A DNA stretch of 64,000 nucleotides from Cladocopium goreaui (GCA_947184155.2 CAMXCT020006582.1:77001-141000), one strand, 5' to 3'. Positions 1-10,846 are shown, counted from the stretch's first letter. Numbers and translations: made by a program. The notes: generated by a model not told the origin, from the sequence alone.

Positions 1-509
1 GTTGGTTACAAACATCTTTGAAAACCATGTTTGTGGGTAAAATAAAATCTAAAATAATATGTTAAATGAATCTGGTAGATAGCAACAAAAAAGAACTTGG
101 ATAAGTTCCAATTCTAGGAAATATAGTGGTAAATTCTAAGTTTGTGAATCTTTTAGGGGGGCGGCTTTGTAGATTTAATGGATAAGAATAGTATGCAATA
201 GCTGGAAATGACTTGGAGTGATAAATTGTTGGTCCATGGAATAAATGGGCAGAGAAAATCAATGGATAGAAAGTTGGATATAGAGTCCTTGAGCAAACGC
301 AAAATGATGCACCTTTTACCACTTTATTTAATGCATATACAGTATATATATATGTTAGCATTGGTTTTGTCTTTTAGTAATTTTGGGGGTTGCTACAATA
401 ATTTCGATCCAGATTAATGTGGTAAACCTTATTATAAATCATCCCCAATATGACCATAAATGGGTGGTACAAAGTACAAACCATGCCCAATTTAGATCCC
501 TCCCGTAAT

Positions 510-732
510 AACAGGTAATTAATCAAACATGGCAATGGAAATCAATCTGGTTGGTGGTATACCTACCCCTCTGAAACATATGAGTTCGTCAGTTGGGAGT
601 ATGAAATTCCCAACATATGGAAAGTCATAAAATTCATGTTCCAAACCACCAATCAGTCAATCATTTACAAATGATTTCCCATATCTTCCCATTCAACTTC
701 CATTTCCAGGGGCCACGTTTGATTACCGGAGG
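510..732. mobile_element. Family-2 MITE with a nested family-3 element
   Basis: The ends are GGTAATTAATCAAACATGGC at about 516 and GCCACGTTTGATTACCGGAGG at about 732, matching the family-2 ends seen at 26307-26638. A second element (547-656) sits inside. The right end supplies the donor of the S4 exon on the minus strand. Confidence 0.6.
547..656. mobile_element. Family-3 inverted-repeat element, copy A
   Basis: It begins CTGGTTGGTGG and ends CCACCAATCAG, with TCAAT duplicated at 542-546 and 657-661. The inner part (cccctctgaa, gttgggag, cccaacatatggaaagtc) recurs in the copies at 5057, 55953 and 62886. It has no coding capacity. Confidence 0.75.
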
Positions 733-822
733 CAATGGGGCGCTCCTGCATACGCACCAAGCGCAGTAGCCGGACGATTCGTATAATCCGTGTGGTGCGG
801 GCAAAGCTTAACATGGCCACAC
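727..822 (-). CDS. Exon encoding an S4 voltage-sensor helix of a voltage-gated ion channel
   Basis: Minus-strand exon between GTGCAG|GT and CCTCCG|GTAATC, 31 codons plus split codons at both ends. It reads VAMLSFARTTRIIRIVRLL and then RLVRMQERPIAS. Six arginines fall at every third residue (RTTRIIRIVRLLRLVR). This is the signature of the S4 segment that senses membrane voltage in voltage-gated K+, Na+, Ca2+ and HCN/CNG-type channels. Only this helix is visible; S5, pore and S6 should lie left of the window edge, and S1-S3 upstream were not recognised. Ion selectivity cannot be told. The 5' splice site lies in the end repeat of an inserted family-2 element. Confidence 0.72.
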
Positions 823-1576
823 CTGCACGGCTTGGGTTTGGATGGTTTGGTACCTGAAAATGCTGCAACATCCATCAAGATCCGACAAATTTGCATGGGA
901 GAAATATGGAAAATGATGATGAACCAGTGGGCTTGGGGTGGCCCATTTGACAAACCCACGGAAGCTCCCAGATCTAGGGCATGGCCAAGAACCGAGGTGT
1001 GTCATCCGAAACTGGCTTCAAGCCACCTGAAACCAAGCGGTATGTCATTAGCATAGTGAGGATAATCATCTCAAATAAGGGGCTGGCAATAAGAAAATTG
1101 AAACACCAGCCATCACCAGCCTCTAAACAGATCACCTTGTTCAATGGATGCCAGGGAAAATTACAGATGCCACTGTTTTCTACTCCAAAAAAAGGAGGAG
1201 TCTTGCAGATGTTCTCTTAAACCAATTCTTGGGTCTCTGGTGATACCCACAAAAATGGATGGTTGGTGCAACTTGTCAAGTTGTGCTTTTGTGAGGGTCT
1301 GACATCTCTGAAATGTCGGCCCATCCACCACCCCTTTGTGGCCAATCCCTCAGAAGGTAAATTTTGCGGAGAATATGACGGATTACCTTCCAGTAATTCC
1401 AGTAAATAAACATAGACCGATCATAGACCGTGAAAATAGTCCATGTGGAAACTAGTCTTTCAACCCCCTATTTGGCGGGATTTATGCTTGTTGGTGAGAT
1501 GGAAAAAAAATCGAATCCTTCTCCATGAAAATTGATCAACGAATCACTTACTGGCACCAAGCTGCAAAGGTTTTTT

Positions 1577-1679
1577 TTGCCCTCCTCCGTCTTTGATGGT
1601 TTGCTGATATGTTCACATATTTTCCGGATCCATGTTAGAAAAACGGTAGGAGAACCGACTGTAGTGTTGGGGACTTCAG
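1577..1679 (-). CDS. Possible exon, unrecognised product
   Basis: Minus-strand open stretch after TTTTTTATCAG|CTGAAG. It includes SAEVPNTTVGSPTVFLTWIR and then KICEHISKPSKTEEGKK. The acceptor has a good pyrimidine tract and the peptide has ordinary composition. The 3' limit was not resolved. It lies between the exon at 2109-2177 and the S4 exon, so it could belong to the same gene. Confidence 0.35.
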
Positions 1680-1810
1680 CTGATAAAAAAGCCAAGGTTG
1701 ATGAATTCGAAATTTACATTTTCTCACACCCACCACCACAAAAACTGCACCAAAAATGAATCAAGACATATCAAGACATATCAAGACTCATTAAGATTCA
1801 TTAAGATCAT

Positions 1811-2119
1811 TACCCGCTGGTAAACAAACATGCCTATTGAAAATGATTATTTATAGTTGATTTACGAATGTTGAAAATGGTGATTTTCCATATGATTTTC
1901 CATAGTTTACCCATTAAAAATGGTGATTTTCCATAGTTTACCCATTAAAAATGGTGATTTTCCATAGTTTACCCATTAAAAATGGTGATGTTCCATAGTT
2001 TACCTATTAAAAATGGTGATTTTCCATAGTTTACCCATTAAAAATGGTGATTTTCCATAGTTTACCTATTAAAATGGTGATTTTCCATAGTTAATGTAAA
2101 CGTTTTACCAGGCCGGGTA
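1811..2119. mobile_element. Family-1 MITE enlarged by an internal 31-bp tandem array
   Basis: Ends are TACCCGCTGGTAAAC and GTTTTACCAGGCCGGGTA. Between about 1885 and 2095 a 31-bp unit (catagtttacccattaaaaatggtgattttc, given here as its parts catagtttaccc and attaaaaatggtgattttc) repeats about six times. The unit is the element's own inner sequence. On the minus strand the right end supplies a donor to the neighbouring exon. Confidence 0.75.
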
Positions 2120-2177
2120 AGGTCTCTACATCTCCAGCACCTCCAGAAGAAAAGATGACCTCCGACCAGTCCTCCAG
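2109..2177 (-). CDS. Exon, unrecognised product, ending at a MITE splice site
   Basis: Reads LEDWSEVIFSSGGAGDVETL and then PGL, 23 codons, phase 0. The acceptor is ACCGAG|CTGG. The donor CCTG|GTAAAAC is the end of the family-1 MITE at 1811-2119. The frame also stays open upstream (CQWTE). It probably belongs to the gene that carries the S4 exon, but the phases do not join directly, so at least one exon between them is missing from this account. Confidence 0.5.
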
Positions 2178-2203
2178 CTCGGTCCATTGACACATTACCA
2201 GGC

Positions 2204-2444
2204 CATATGGGACCCATATGGAGGTTTAAACCAACTTAAACCATTAAAATATGGTACCCCCAAATGGAGGTTTAAGAAAAATATACACAAAAAATGGAGG
2301 TTTTTCCCCAAAATTACTTATTAATGGTACCCCCATTTTCATCGATTTGAATAGATTTAAATAGAACTTTAAACATTATAAACCATCCATTGGTCCATTT
2401 TGGGGTACCCCCCCTTTTAGGAAACCTCCATATGGGTCCCATAT
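2204..2444. mobile_element. Family-5 inverted-repeat element
   Basis: CATATGGGACCCATATGGAG at the left is mirrored by CTCCATATGGGTCCCATATT at the right. The inside holds repeated 'ggtaccccca' and 'aaaccatccat' blocks. A smaller relative lies at 11401-11526. No ORF. Confidence 0.6.
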
Positions 2445-5056
2445 TTCACCAGGATCGTCAACAAGTGCCGAGACGTCGTCAACAAGTCCCGAGACGTCTC
2501 GCCACTGAAATTTATTTTTTTTCTCTCAGATGTATGATGCTTAATATAGACATATATGGACAATTATGGACATATCCAAGGACCTTTTTCAGCAACCATT
2601 GGTTTCCCCACAATGTCCATATATGTCCATATTAATCAACATACTTATGTATGGGATAAGTTCTGCAACCATTGGTTTCCCAAGTAAAACAGGTGGATGA
2701 TTTGGAACCCCCCAAGCCCAAGCGTCCGAAAGCACAATGACTAAATCCATCGCCAACCAAGTCTTCGCATAGCGTTTCCTTAGCGAATGGTGTGCGCCAG
2801 GCCTTTTTCATGCGAACCGCAGGGTGCTGGCTAAAGGGCTAAATCCAACTCTTTCCCTAGTTCGCATATTTTTCTGGGATTTATATACATGTTTTTATCA
2901 TTTTTTCCTACAGCACCAAATCATACCAAATCATACCAAATCCACAAGCATGTCATCTCTTCTCATAACATCTGTAGTGCACACACCTATACAATCCTAT
3001 ACTATCCCTGTTTGTTTACGCCCGTCTGTTTGCTCCTGTAGCCACTGAAAAAACGAGAAACGCAAAACGGCTACAGTGGCTACAGATCTCACGAGCCATA
3101 GCTTCAAAATGATCTTGATGTCATACTCCACTGAGCCGTCGGCTGTGACCTTAGTCAGCGCGCTTAGTCAGAGCGCATTTCCTGAACCCAAACGGATAAA
3201 CATGGCTGGGAAATCTGCCAGAAATATAGATGGTCTAATCATGTCTAATCTACCTTTTCTACCTATAAAATCTGTAGTTTTCCTGATTGGCGAATTGTTC
3301 GTTCAGGTTGGACTACTGGATGCGAACAATTGGAAACAAACTTATATAAGCTTCTGCCAAAAAAAAAAAACTCTTCCCATCCAAGCTGGATGACGTAAAA
3401 AAAGTCCTGGCATTTCCATAAACATCCCATGGCTGGAGAAGCGACGTTCGGAAGCGCTAAAGTGCCATGTGAATGTCTCTGCCCTGAAAGAGGTCGCTTA
3501 TTAACATATAAATACGCCGTTGAAAGGGGGTCTTCTCGAGTCTTCCCTCATCCTGACTCCATGGCAAATCTTCCGTGCCATTTCAACAAAGAAGTCTTGA
3601 GGGAAAATGATACGTCCCTCCATGAAACAGGATCCCTTCTCATGAGATGATCCCTGCTTCAGGCCTATCATGGCCTATCCAGGGCTCCAGGCTACCCCTG
3701 TGATGCAGGAGAAGAAAATGTCAAAGGTCCAAAAGAGCCGGGTCGTCCACCTCTGCTGGCGCTTCATCAACTATGAGGGGCAGCCCGTGCAACTGTCAAA
3801 AGGTGATTTGTTTCGAATCCTCGAGGAACATTCACCCAACCCTGGACTTTCTGTTGTAGCTCTCCCTGGCATTTTCGCAGTAACGATCCCAAAAACGGGA
3901 CATTTACAGCCCCTGCATTTTGTTCATTCCGTTACCCTCCCAACTGTGGTGCAGAACACCGCAAAAAAAAAACAAGCACAATAAGACAACCATTTGGAAG
4001 ATGATGAAGATGGAACTCATCTGCAAGTTTTGAGGGGGCATTACCGCTATGCTAGGGTTAAAAAGAGCGCAACAACTGTGCCAACTCTCATGCAGCCAAG
4101 AGGCTCCATGAAGTCTAAGAACAAGTTCTCTGGCAAGGTATACGCTTGCCTCAGGGCTACTTGATGGTGCCAACTACTACCATCCGTCAAGCATGGCTGG
4201 CAACGGGAAATTGTACTGTCAATGGGTGGATTTCCCATTGCAATCTTTGATTCCCAGAGGGCATGTCTGCTAAAAGTAGGTCATATAAGTCATGACATTG
4301 ATTGCTTGCGCAGCAATTTATGCAATCTATGCCAGCTACTTTTGGTTGAAAAAATGCTCCCTCACGTACGTATACAACACTATTGACCACGTAGGGCTAC
4401 AAGTAGTGCCAGGGTTCGCTAGCTGATAACGAGTGAACGATAACCCGCCTTTCGGCTCCCCATTGCAAAGCATTCCTCACGGCACTATTCCCATCCAAAC
4501 CCAGAAAAACATATCTATGCGCACGGGTAAGGAGTTGGTACTCCACGAAAAATATCAAAACTAGTGTAATAGTGATGAATAATGATGAATAGCGCCACAG
4601 AGACATAAAGAAACAGCTTGAAACAGCCTATGGCCATGGCTGCCTGGAGCTGGAATTTTCGACCGATACCCCTATATATACATATGTATATATATTACAT
4701 AATTAATTATTTATGCCCAGCTAGTTACCCTTCTCGTGCGCAGCAGATCGCATGAGTGGAGTTGGGGACAACCATCCAACGCCCACGTTGACCAACACCA
4801 ACCAGGCATCATGGACGTGCAAAACAACCATGTTTGAAAAGAGGCATTTGTCGGGGGATGCTGCGCCAATCTTCTGGCACTTCATGCAGCTGAAAGCTAT
4901 CCGACGGCAACTCTCCCCCCGGCTGCAACATGAGAAGTCACAGGTTTGATGCCAAGCTGCATCGGAATCATGACCTGAGAGTGAATGATTTGTGAGGCTG
5001 ACACTTGTCTGAACTTTTTGTCCCAGGTCAACATTGAAACATGTTCCACACTGTTT
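2445..5056. other. MITE-poor stretch with weak ORFs and one hairpin
   Basis: Open plus-strand frames of about 70-105 codons occur at 3076-3393, 3429-3650 and 3670-3984. The last contains VVHLCWRFINYEGQPVQLSK and keeps an ordinary composition. I recognise no domain, and no splice signals frame them. A 12-bp inverted repeat (CTGTAGCCACTG at 3036-3047, CAGTGGCTACAG at 3074-3085) may be the end of a small element. A worn family-2 MITE seems to lie at about 4178-4262. Confidence 0.35.
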
Positions 5057-5160
5057 CTGGTTGGTGGTTTCAACCCCTCTGAACAATATGAAAGTCAGTT
5101 GGGATGATTATTCCCAACATATGGAAAGTCATAAAATTCATGTTCCAAACCACCAACCAG
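5057..5160. mobile_element. Family-3 inverted-repeat element, copy B
   Basis: Starts CTGGTTGGTGGTTTCAAC and ends TTCCAAACCACCAACCAG, with perfect 14-bp terminal repeats and GTTT duplicated at 5053-5056 and 5161-5164. It is the cleanest copy of the family in the window. Confidence 0.82.
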
Positions 5161-5845
5161 GTTTGAAACATTTGAGACAAGCTATGACCGGCTATGACAT
5201 ATGATGCTTTGAGGGAACCCGCCGGAGTCATATCCGGGCCACAGTTGTAGAGGCGTTGCTAAACAGTTGTGCTATCTGGATGGGGATGTGCGGCTCCGGG
5301 CTCGATTTCCGGCACACATCGTTTGTCGAGCCAAGTGACCATGTCATACAAGACCATAATCAATGAGCCCAAATCCCAGCCGATTCGAGTGTTGGAATCT
5401 GGATTCCTCAGTGCAAAAACGAAACCGCGACAAGGCCAGGTGCCTTTTGGGACCAGTCTCCAAAAATCATCAGCTGGAACCACTCTAGAAATGGTCCTGT
5501 CCTAAATCCATCTAAATCCTAAAGCTGATATTTTTGGATTGAAGTCATTACTCACGACCCATCTTTGATGGTATAGGGGGAGGAGAAAAAAAACACACAC
5601 AAAAAAAAAATCGGCAAATCCAAGAAAAATGAACTCAAGGCCAGGTTCAAAATCCATCCGTGCGAAGCTGGCTCCTCGTAGTCATCCTCCTAGCACCCAG
5701 GCCCATTTCTGGCTGGAAGAAACGGTGTATTCTCCGTGTATTGCATGAGTTATATATAAATTGACATAGAATGACATATGGTCCATATATGTTCATATAC
5801 GACCCAAATATTCTGGTATCTTCTGGTTCAAGCATCTTTTGATTG

Positions 5846-5945
5846 GATTGGTTTAAGGGAAAATCTACAGGAAACCATGGTTTTTACATGTTTTTACCAT
5901 CAAATATAGGGCTTTCCTGCAAATTTTCCCATCATCCAATTCTAT
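5846..5945. mobile_element. Family-4 short dispersed element
   Basis: Consensus pieces are ggattggtt(t/g)aagggaaaat, ggaaaccatgg(t)ttttaccatcaaa and ttttcccatcatccaattc. A second full copy lies at 60189-60286 and partial ones start near 16869, 17700, 49390 and 63705. The ends are only loosely inverted. Confidence 0.5.
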
Positions 5946-5985
5946 GATCTTTAAATCATTTAAATCCACGATGTTTCTATTTCTA

Positions 5986-6102
5986 TGGAGTCTTTCCCGG
6001 CAAGTTGTCCTCGTCTCCCCGCCATGGGGCCGAACTTTCGGACTCCGAGGGAATGCCATTCACTTTGAGCTTCTTCCTGAGACTCGGGAAGCGAAGCGAT
6101 CC
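5986..6102 (-). CDS. Exon, possibly C-terminal, basic-then-acidic peptide
   Basis: After the acceptor TTTTTAG|GATCG the frame reads SLRFPSLRKKLKVNGIPSES and then ESSAPWRGDEDNLPGKTP before a TAG. It could be a terminal exon, or it could be spliced earlier at TTGCCG|GAAAGAC with a GA donor. GC-rich third positions support coding. No domain recognised. Confidence 0.5.
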
Positions 6103-7234
6103 TAAAAACCCCTGCAAAATGATGCAAAATGTCACAGCTTGGTTTGAACATGGTGAAAACCATGGCAATTTTTGCCAATCATCATTGCAAAAAATTGATG
6201 ATCCAGTGGTTTGGGGGGCGACCGATTTTCCGACAAACCCATATGAAACCCAAAAATGCTGAAATTTTATGTGATTTCCGGCAACATCATTTTCAGGAAA
6301 CCTTTTGTTGCGGGTCCATGTTAGTTTCAGATGGCCTACAAAAGGCTAGTCTCGGCTCCGTCTAAATATCCAGGGGATCTTTAAACTATCTGCCGATGTC
6401 TGGGGGCAATTCCCATGTTGATGTTTACTTTGCTTGAGTTGACCCAACATATGATAGTTATGATAACCATGGGCCTGGAAGTTGTTTCTGGGTAATTGAT
6501 TTAAATTAAGGATTCCAAAAACTACGAAAACTAAGAAAACTGATTTACTGCGTGTGATTCCCACATAAAAGCATTCCGACAGACATGATGGCACTGTGCT
6601 GACATAATCCTGACATATCCAGAGAAAAAACAGAGAATGGTCTCCCCCCCCAGAAGTTGAATGGGGAATCCCCAGGAAAGCTCTACATCTGGTAACAACC
6701 CACCCCATTGTGCTCCATGTAAGGAATATTTGCCTACATAAGTGGGTCGTTTTAGTGGGAAATCTTGGGGTTTTTGTCCGGCTAATCCATACATGGAGCA
6801 TATGCAGCATATGGGAACGTGGAGCTATGGTTTCCTGTTTTGCTTCCTCTATATCTGGGGCAAAAACGATGGTTTCCCAAGAAAATTGCATGATGCCCTT
6901 GGTCAGAAAAATGATTTTGTTGGTTAAGCATCACATCATCCCAAATATCACTGCGGTTTCTGGCCAAGATTTTCCCTGAAACCAATCCATTGAAAACCTA
7001 AGTCTGGTCGGTTTCACAATATAATCCCAAATAATAGCATATAATATCATATAATATCATATAATCCCAATCCCCAGAGATTGGTTTAAAAAAAACAACC
7101 AAAAAAGACGCATAAGATATAATGAACAAAAAATAAACAATCCCCATAGATCCCCATAGTGCGTTCCCATGGATTTCACCAAAAAAACCTGGTGAAAACC
7201 ACCACTTTGCCAGTGAAAACCCATCGATTTTTAC

Positions 7235-7339
7235 GCCAAGTCGCATGGCCTTGGCGCTGGCCCTCCAGACATCCAGCATCTCGAACTCCTCCGGCCCTCC
7301 GTTGCCCTCGTTGCTGTCGGAGTCCGTGTCGCCCTCCTC
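7235..7339 (-). CDS. Exon, acidic linker followed by a helix
   Basis: Exactly 35 codons in phase 0 between CACCAG|GAGG and TTGGC|GTAAAAA. It reads EEGDTDSDSNEGNGGPEEF and then EMLDVWRASAKAMRLG. The acidic low-complexity start followed by an amphipathic segment is typical of a linker. Third positions are mostly G or C, unlike the flanks. No family assignment. Confidence 0.6.
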
Positions 7340-8087
7340 CTGGTGATGTTGAAAAACGCAACGGTGACGTCACCGTCTTTGAAAAAGTGCCATGAGGAAA
7401 AAACCTGGTGGTGTCCAAAACCTGGAAATACATGGAAATACTGTACCTTTTGAGAGAAAAATATGAATATCCATTGCGATTCAAGATGGTCACCAGGAGG
7501 GTTTTGACCAATACTCATTTGGATACCAGTTGGGGATGGTTGTAATCCCACCATATCCCACCCATTTATGGTCTATTCACGTTGATTAGTGGGTTTACCG
7601 CCACATCCCCCAGAAAAAATGATCCCGTTCTGAAGAAGGTGATGTGGTGGGCTGTGGGCAATTCAAAAGACTTAAGGAAAAATTACGATATCGCCCGACT
7701 GCCATAGACCCTGAGAACTTAAATGATATCTATGAACAGCGAATTCTATGAAGAAAGAGTAGTCTTCCCACTGGTATTTGGTGGGGTCTATGTTAGTTGG
7801 ATGGAGGTTATTACATTTTGAAGCCTCAAGTCTCAGGGGTAACCGGGTAGTCTATTAATGGAGCTGCCAAAAATTGGCAGCAAATTCTTTGCCTCCAGAA
7901 CATCCAAATATCTAGGTTGATTCATCATGACCCTCCAAGAATATGCGGGAGGTTCGACTATGATTGAAAAAGATCATCCAAGGAAGATTTGAGTTGGCTC
8001 AGATTGCCACAGCATGGGTACATCATCTCACACCATCGTCATTATGTCGTCACCAGACCGCCACAGCCCCCGTGGCGTTTTTCAAAC

Positions 8088-8133
8088 CTTGGGTGACTTC
8101 TCTTCTCCAGTCACACCTGGCAACACGGCCAAC
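8088..8133 (-). CDS. Small exon (46 bp), unrecognised product
   Basis: Between TTACCGAG|GTTGG and CCCAAG|GTTTG; after one split base it encodes LAVLPGVTGEEKSPK. Both splice sites are acceptable and the frame is open. Its short size lowers certainty. Confidence 0.4.
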
Positions 8134-8484
8134 CTCGGTAATGGGCCATTGGGCCATTGGGCCATTCCATGCATCTACACCTGGGGATGGCTGAATTCCA
8201 CCCATTTCTTTGAAGTGATTGGGGGCGATTTACTGTGGATGATTTGTTGGTTTTACATCATCAAGCGCGCACAGTTTGGAAATTGTGGGCACCCTTGGTC
8301 TCATTCTTGTTGCTGGCACCGCTGAGGGGCAAAAAATATCTTTGCCACAAGCGATATTGAAAGCGAAACAATGTTCCAGAGCTGGCAAACCCTTTTGGAG
8401 AGCTGGCATTCAGTCGCAGAAAATCCGTGAACATCGGCTATCCTTCAAGCATGATTATATGATTATACCATATCATACCTTCAC

Positions 8485-8616
8485 CTGGATGAAATTCAAC
8501 AGAAACGGTAGCCTCTGGGGTCGCGTTGCGACGTTGCGACGCCAAGAAACTCGCCCTGGGGGCGTTTGATGACGGTCCGGTTCTTGGAGCCTGGCGGTTG
8601 GCGGTTGATTCATGCC
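8485..8616 (-). CDS. Exon, disordered Ala/Arg/Thr-rich segment
   Basis: Between TTGGCAG|GGCATG and CATCCAG|GTGAAGG, 43 full codons. It includes HESTANRQAPRTGPSSNAPR and NATPEATVSVEFHP. Donor and acceptor are both canonical with an AG|G acceptor. Likely a disordered part of the multi-exon gene running from 13.7 kb leftwards. Confidence 0.55.
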
Positions 8617-8681
8617 CTGCCAAGGTGGAAAACAAAGCGAAGTCAAAGGCCACGAGAAGGTACACCTACACATACTAAAAC

Positions 8682-8796
8682 TACCATCTGGTTATTTGAC
8701 ATAGCCATGGAAAATCACCATTTTCAATAGGTAAACCATCTATAAATGGGCATAAATGGGCCATTTCCCATGGCTATGTTAAATAGCCAGAGGGTA
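8682..8796. mobile_element. Family-1 MITE
   Basis: TACCATCTGGTTATTTGACA to AAATAGCCAGAGGGTA, with the usual inner halves (atagccatggaaaatcacca; tttcccatggctatgtt). About 115 bp including TA at both ends. Confidence 0.75.
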
Positions 8797-9198
8797 TGTA
8801 GTCATGAACGGGCTACATAGCAAATCTGAATCAAACAAGGATTTTTGGGGATAAGACATACCCAACAAAATCGGGTAGTCGAGCAAGAATTGATACTATG
8901 GCACGGCTGACTCAAGGAGTTGTTTCCACTAAACCCAGATTTCACAGGTTTTCAAGTGATTGCAAAAAAAAGAAACGACCAAATAGCCATATAGTGATAA
9001 TCTCAATAGCTCACAAAGTTTCTTGTCCTGGAGGAGAGGTAGAATCACAAATTACGAATGTGACCCAACACACAAACCACTTCAACCTTAAATGATTTAG
9101 AAATGTCAGAGATTTTTATAGAAACATTAGAAACTGCTTGTGTCTTTTAACATCCCCCACCCTATTTTCCAATTTTGTAGCTTTAGATTCTTGGGGTT

Positions 9199-9306
9199 TA
9201 CCCTCTGGTAAACTAACATAGCTATGGAAAGATCCACCATGGTATTAATGGGAAAATCCACTATAAATGGCCATTTTCAATAGCTACGTTAAATTACCAG
9301 AGGGTA
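9199..9306. mobile_element. Family-1 MITE directly abutting an exon
   Basis: TACCCTCTGGTAAACTAACA to ACGTTAAATTACCAGAGGGT plus A, 108 bp. On the minus strand the right end reads ...CCCTCTG|GTAATTT and forms the donor of exon 9298-9472. The far end offers TTTACCAG|AGGG as acceptor, but the DNA beyond it is AT-rich, so the real acceptor may lie further on. Confidence 0.85.
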
Positions 9307-9472
9307 CCAAACTTCCAACCCAGGCGGCCCAGGCGCCTTTCTTCTCCTCTTCCCGCTCCGGCGGCAACGGCTTCCAGGGCTCGGCGATCTGCATGGCCGA
9401 AGCATTGGGAACCCATGCCATGAAGGCCTGCCAACTGCCACCTAGCGAGGCGGCCAGGGTCAGCTCCAACAT
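9298..9472 (-). CDS. Exon, Trp-rich helix then acidic/basic segment
   Basis: Starts with ATG just after CTCACCAG and runs 58 codons plus one base to the MITE donor CCCTCTG|GTAATT. Pieces are MLELTLAASLGGSWQAFMAW and EPWKPLPPEREEEKKGAWAA. The last codons (VPS) are encoded by the MITE end itself. The ATG next to a splice acceptor could be a start codon after spliced-leader trans-splicing, which dinoflagellates use, or simply an internal Met. No domain recognised. Confidence 0.62.
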
Positions 9473-9540
9473 CTGGTGAGTCTATGGCTGTACCATATGA
9501 TTATACCATTAATTATATATATGTATAAGTACAGTATATC

Positions 9541-9836
9541 ATTATCATTAAATATATATATATGTATGTATGTATGTGTGTGTATATCCATCTATAACTA
9601 CTATATCTCTATCTATATCTATTTCTATCTCATCATCTATCTCTCAATCTATCTATATCTCTATCTCTATCTCTATATATCTATTATATCTATATCTATG
9701 TTTAATCTATATCTACATTTCTATCTACATTTGTATCTACATCTATCTCTCTATCTCTCTATCTCTCTGTCTCTCTATCTCTCTGTCTCTCTGTCTCTCT
9801 ATCTATCTATCTATCTATCTATCTCGATCGATCTAT
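9541..9836. repeat. Microsatellite block (TATC)n, (TATCTC)n, (TATG)n
   Basis: Nearly 300 bp of TATC/TCTC variants preceded by TATG repeats. The long open frames across it are artefacts of the repeat. Confidence 0.9.
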
Positions 9837-10465
9837 CACATATCACCTGTAGTTCAATTGAAATGTCTTTGAATACGTCCTTTTTTCTCCGCCAAAAAAA
9901 AAAGTGGACACGCACCACCAGGTCTAGCCCCATGGCGACGTCAGGGCCTGGCTTCTGAGCTCCTGGGCGTCTTGGCCCAGTTGTTGGGGGGATATTGGCA
10001 CCACTACAACCATAGCTCCAAGACGCTGCCTCCTAAGCATTGCATACTGAAAAAATTGACCTAAATTGTCTAGAGGTGCCCTCCAAACAAGCATGGCAGA
10101 AGTTCATACAGTTCATACAGTTCATACCCCTTCTTTTCTTGGTACTTTGGATTTTCTTGTAGATCCTACAGGAATGTGGAGTATAATTGCCAGGGGCCAG
10201 GTTTCTCTTGGAGCCCAACATGTGGTCCGGGACTGTTTTGTGGATCTCAACACACCGCGCTGCAGTCGTTACGCCTGACCATATCGAGTATATAAATATA
10301 CACTTGTTTCACCTTGTTTCTGAAAATTTAGGTCAAATCTGAGATACTACTCTGAATTACTACATAAATCTATACGTAAATCTATATAACTATAACTATC
10401 TCGTACTATATCATGCTGAACTATCTCGTACTATATCATGCTATATTACTATATGACTATGACAT

Positions 10466-10579
10466 CTATTCCTCAGAATAGCTGCCATCAAACCATTTAC
10501 CCCGCGCCAAGACACCCTTCTTGCCCCTTTGCATTTTCCCGGGCGGCGGTGGGAACGCTGGGAAGCTGGGCATGGCATC
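10466..10579 (-). CDS. Exon, Pro-rich, possibly 3'-terminal
   Basis: After CCTCCAG the frame reads DAMPSFPAFPPPPGKMQRGK and then KGVLARGKWFDGSYSEE before TAG, 38 codons including stop. It may instead splice at GCGCGGG|GTAAATG inside it, which would remove the stop and make it internal. The proline run and basic tail suggest a disordered region. Confidence 0.5.
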   Translation of the reverse strand, partial: DAMPSFPAFPPPPGKMQRGKKGVLARGKWFDGSYSEE

Positions 10580-10846
10580 CTGGAGGGGGGGCGCGTGACA
10601 GGAGTCCGAAGTGGTGAATAGCCCATATGACCCATGGGAAAACCATGGGAAACCATGGAATAACCCCAAAGAACCATGGGAAACCATCTTTTCTATCCAT
10701 GTGAATAACTAAATATTAACCCCAAAGATGATAGAAAAGTGGTAAACCATTGGTGTTGGTTTTGGTGTTTGGAGGTTGGCAATTATCGTTCACCTGGAAA
10801 AAACAGCGTTCGATCTTTCGGGTATGAAAATGGAAAATCCTTCGCT

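Noticed and set aside
3036-3085. Possible spliced-leader relic (GTAGCCA...)
   Set aside because: Only 'tgtagccact' matches; the conserved CCGTAGCCATTTTGGCTCAAG core is absent. It is a simple 12-bp inverted repeat.
9476-9958. 160-aa ORF rich in Ile/Tyr/Leu/Ser that looks like a membrane protein
   Set aside because: Translation of a TATC/TCTC microsatellite.
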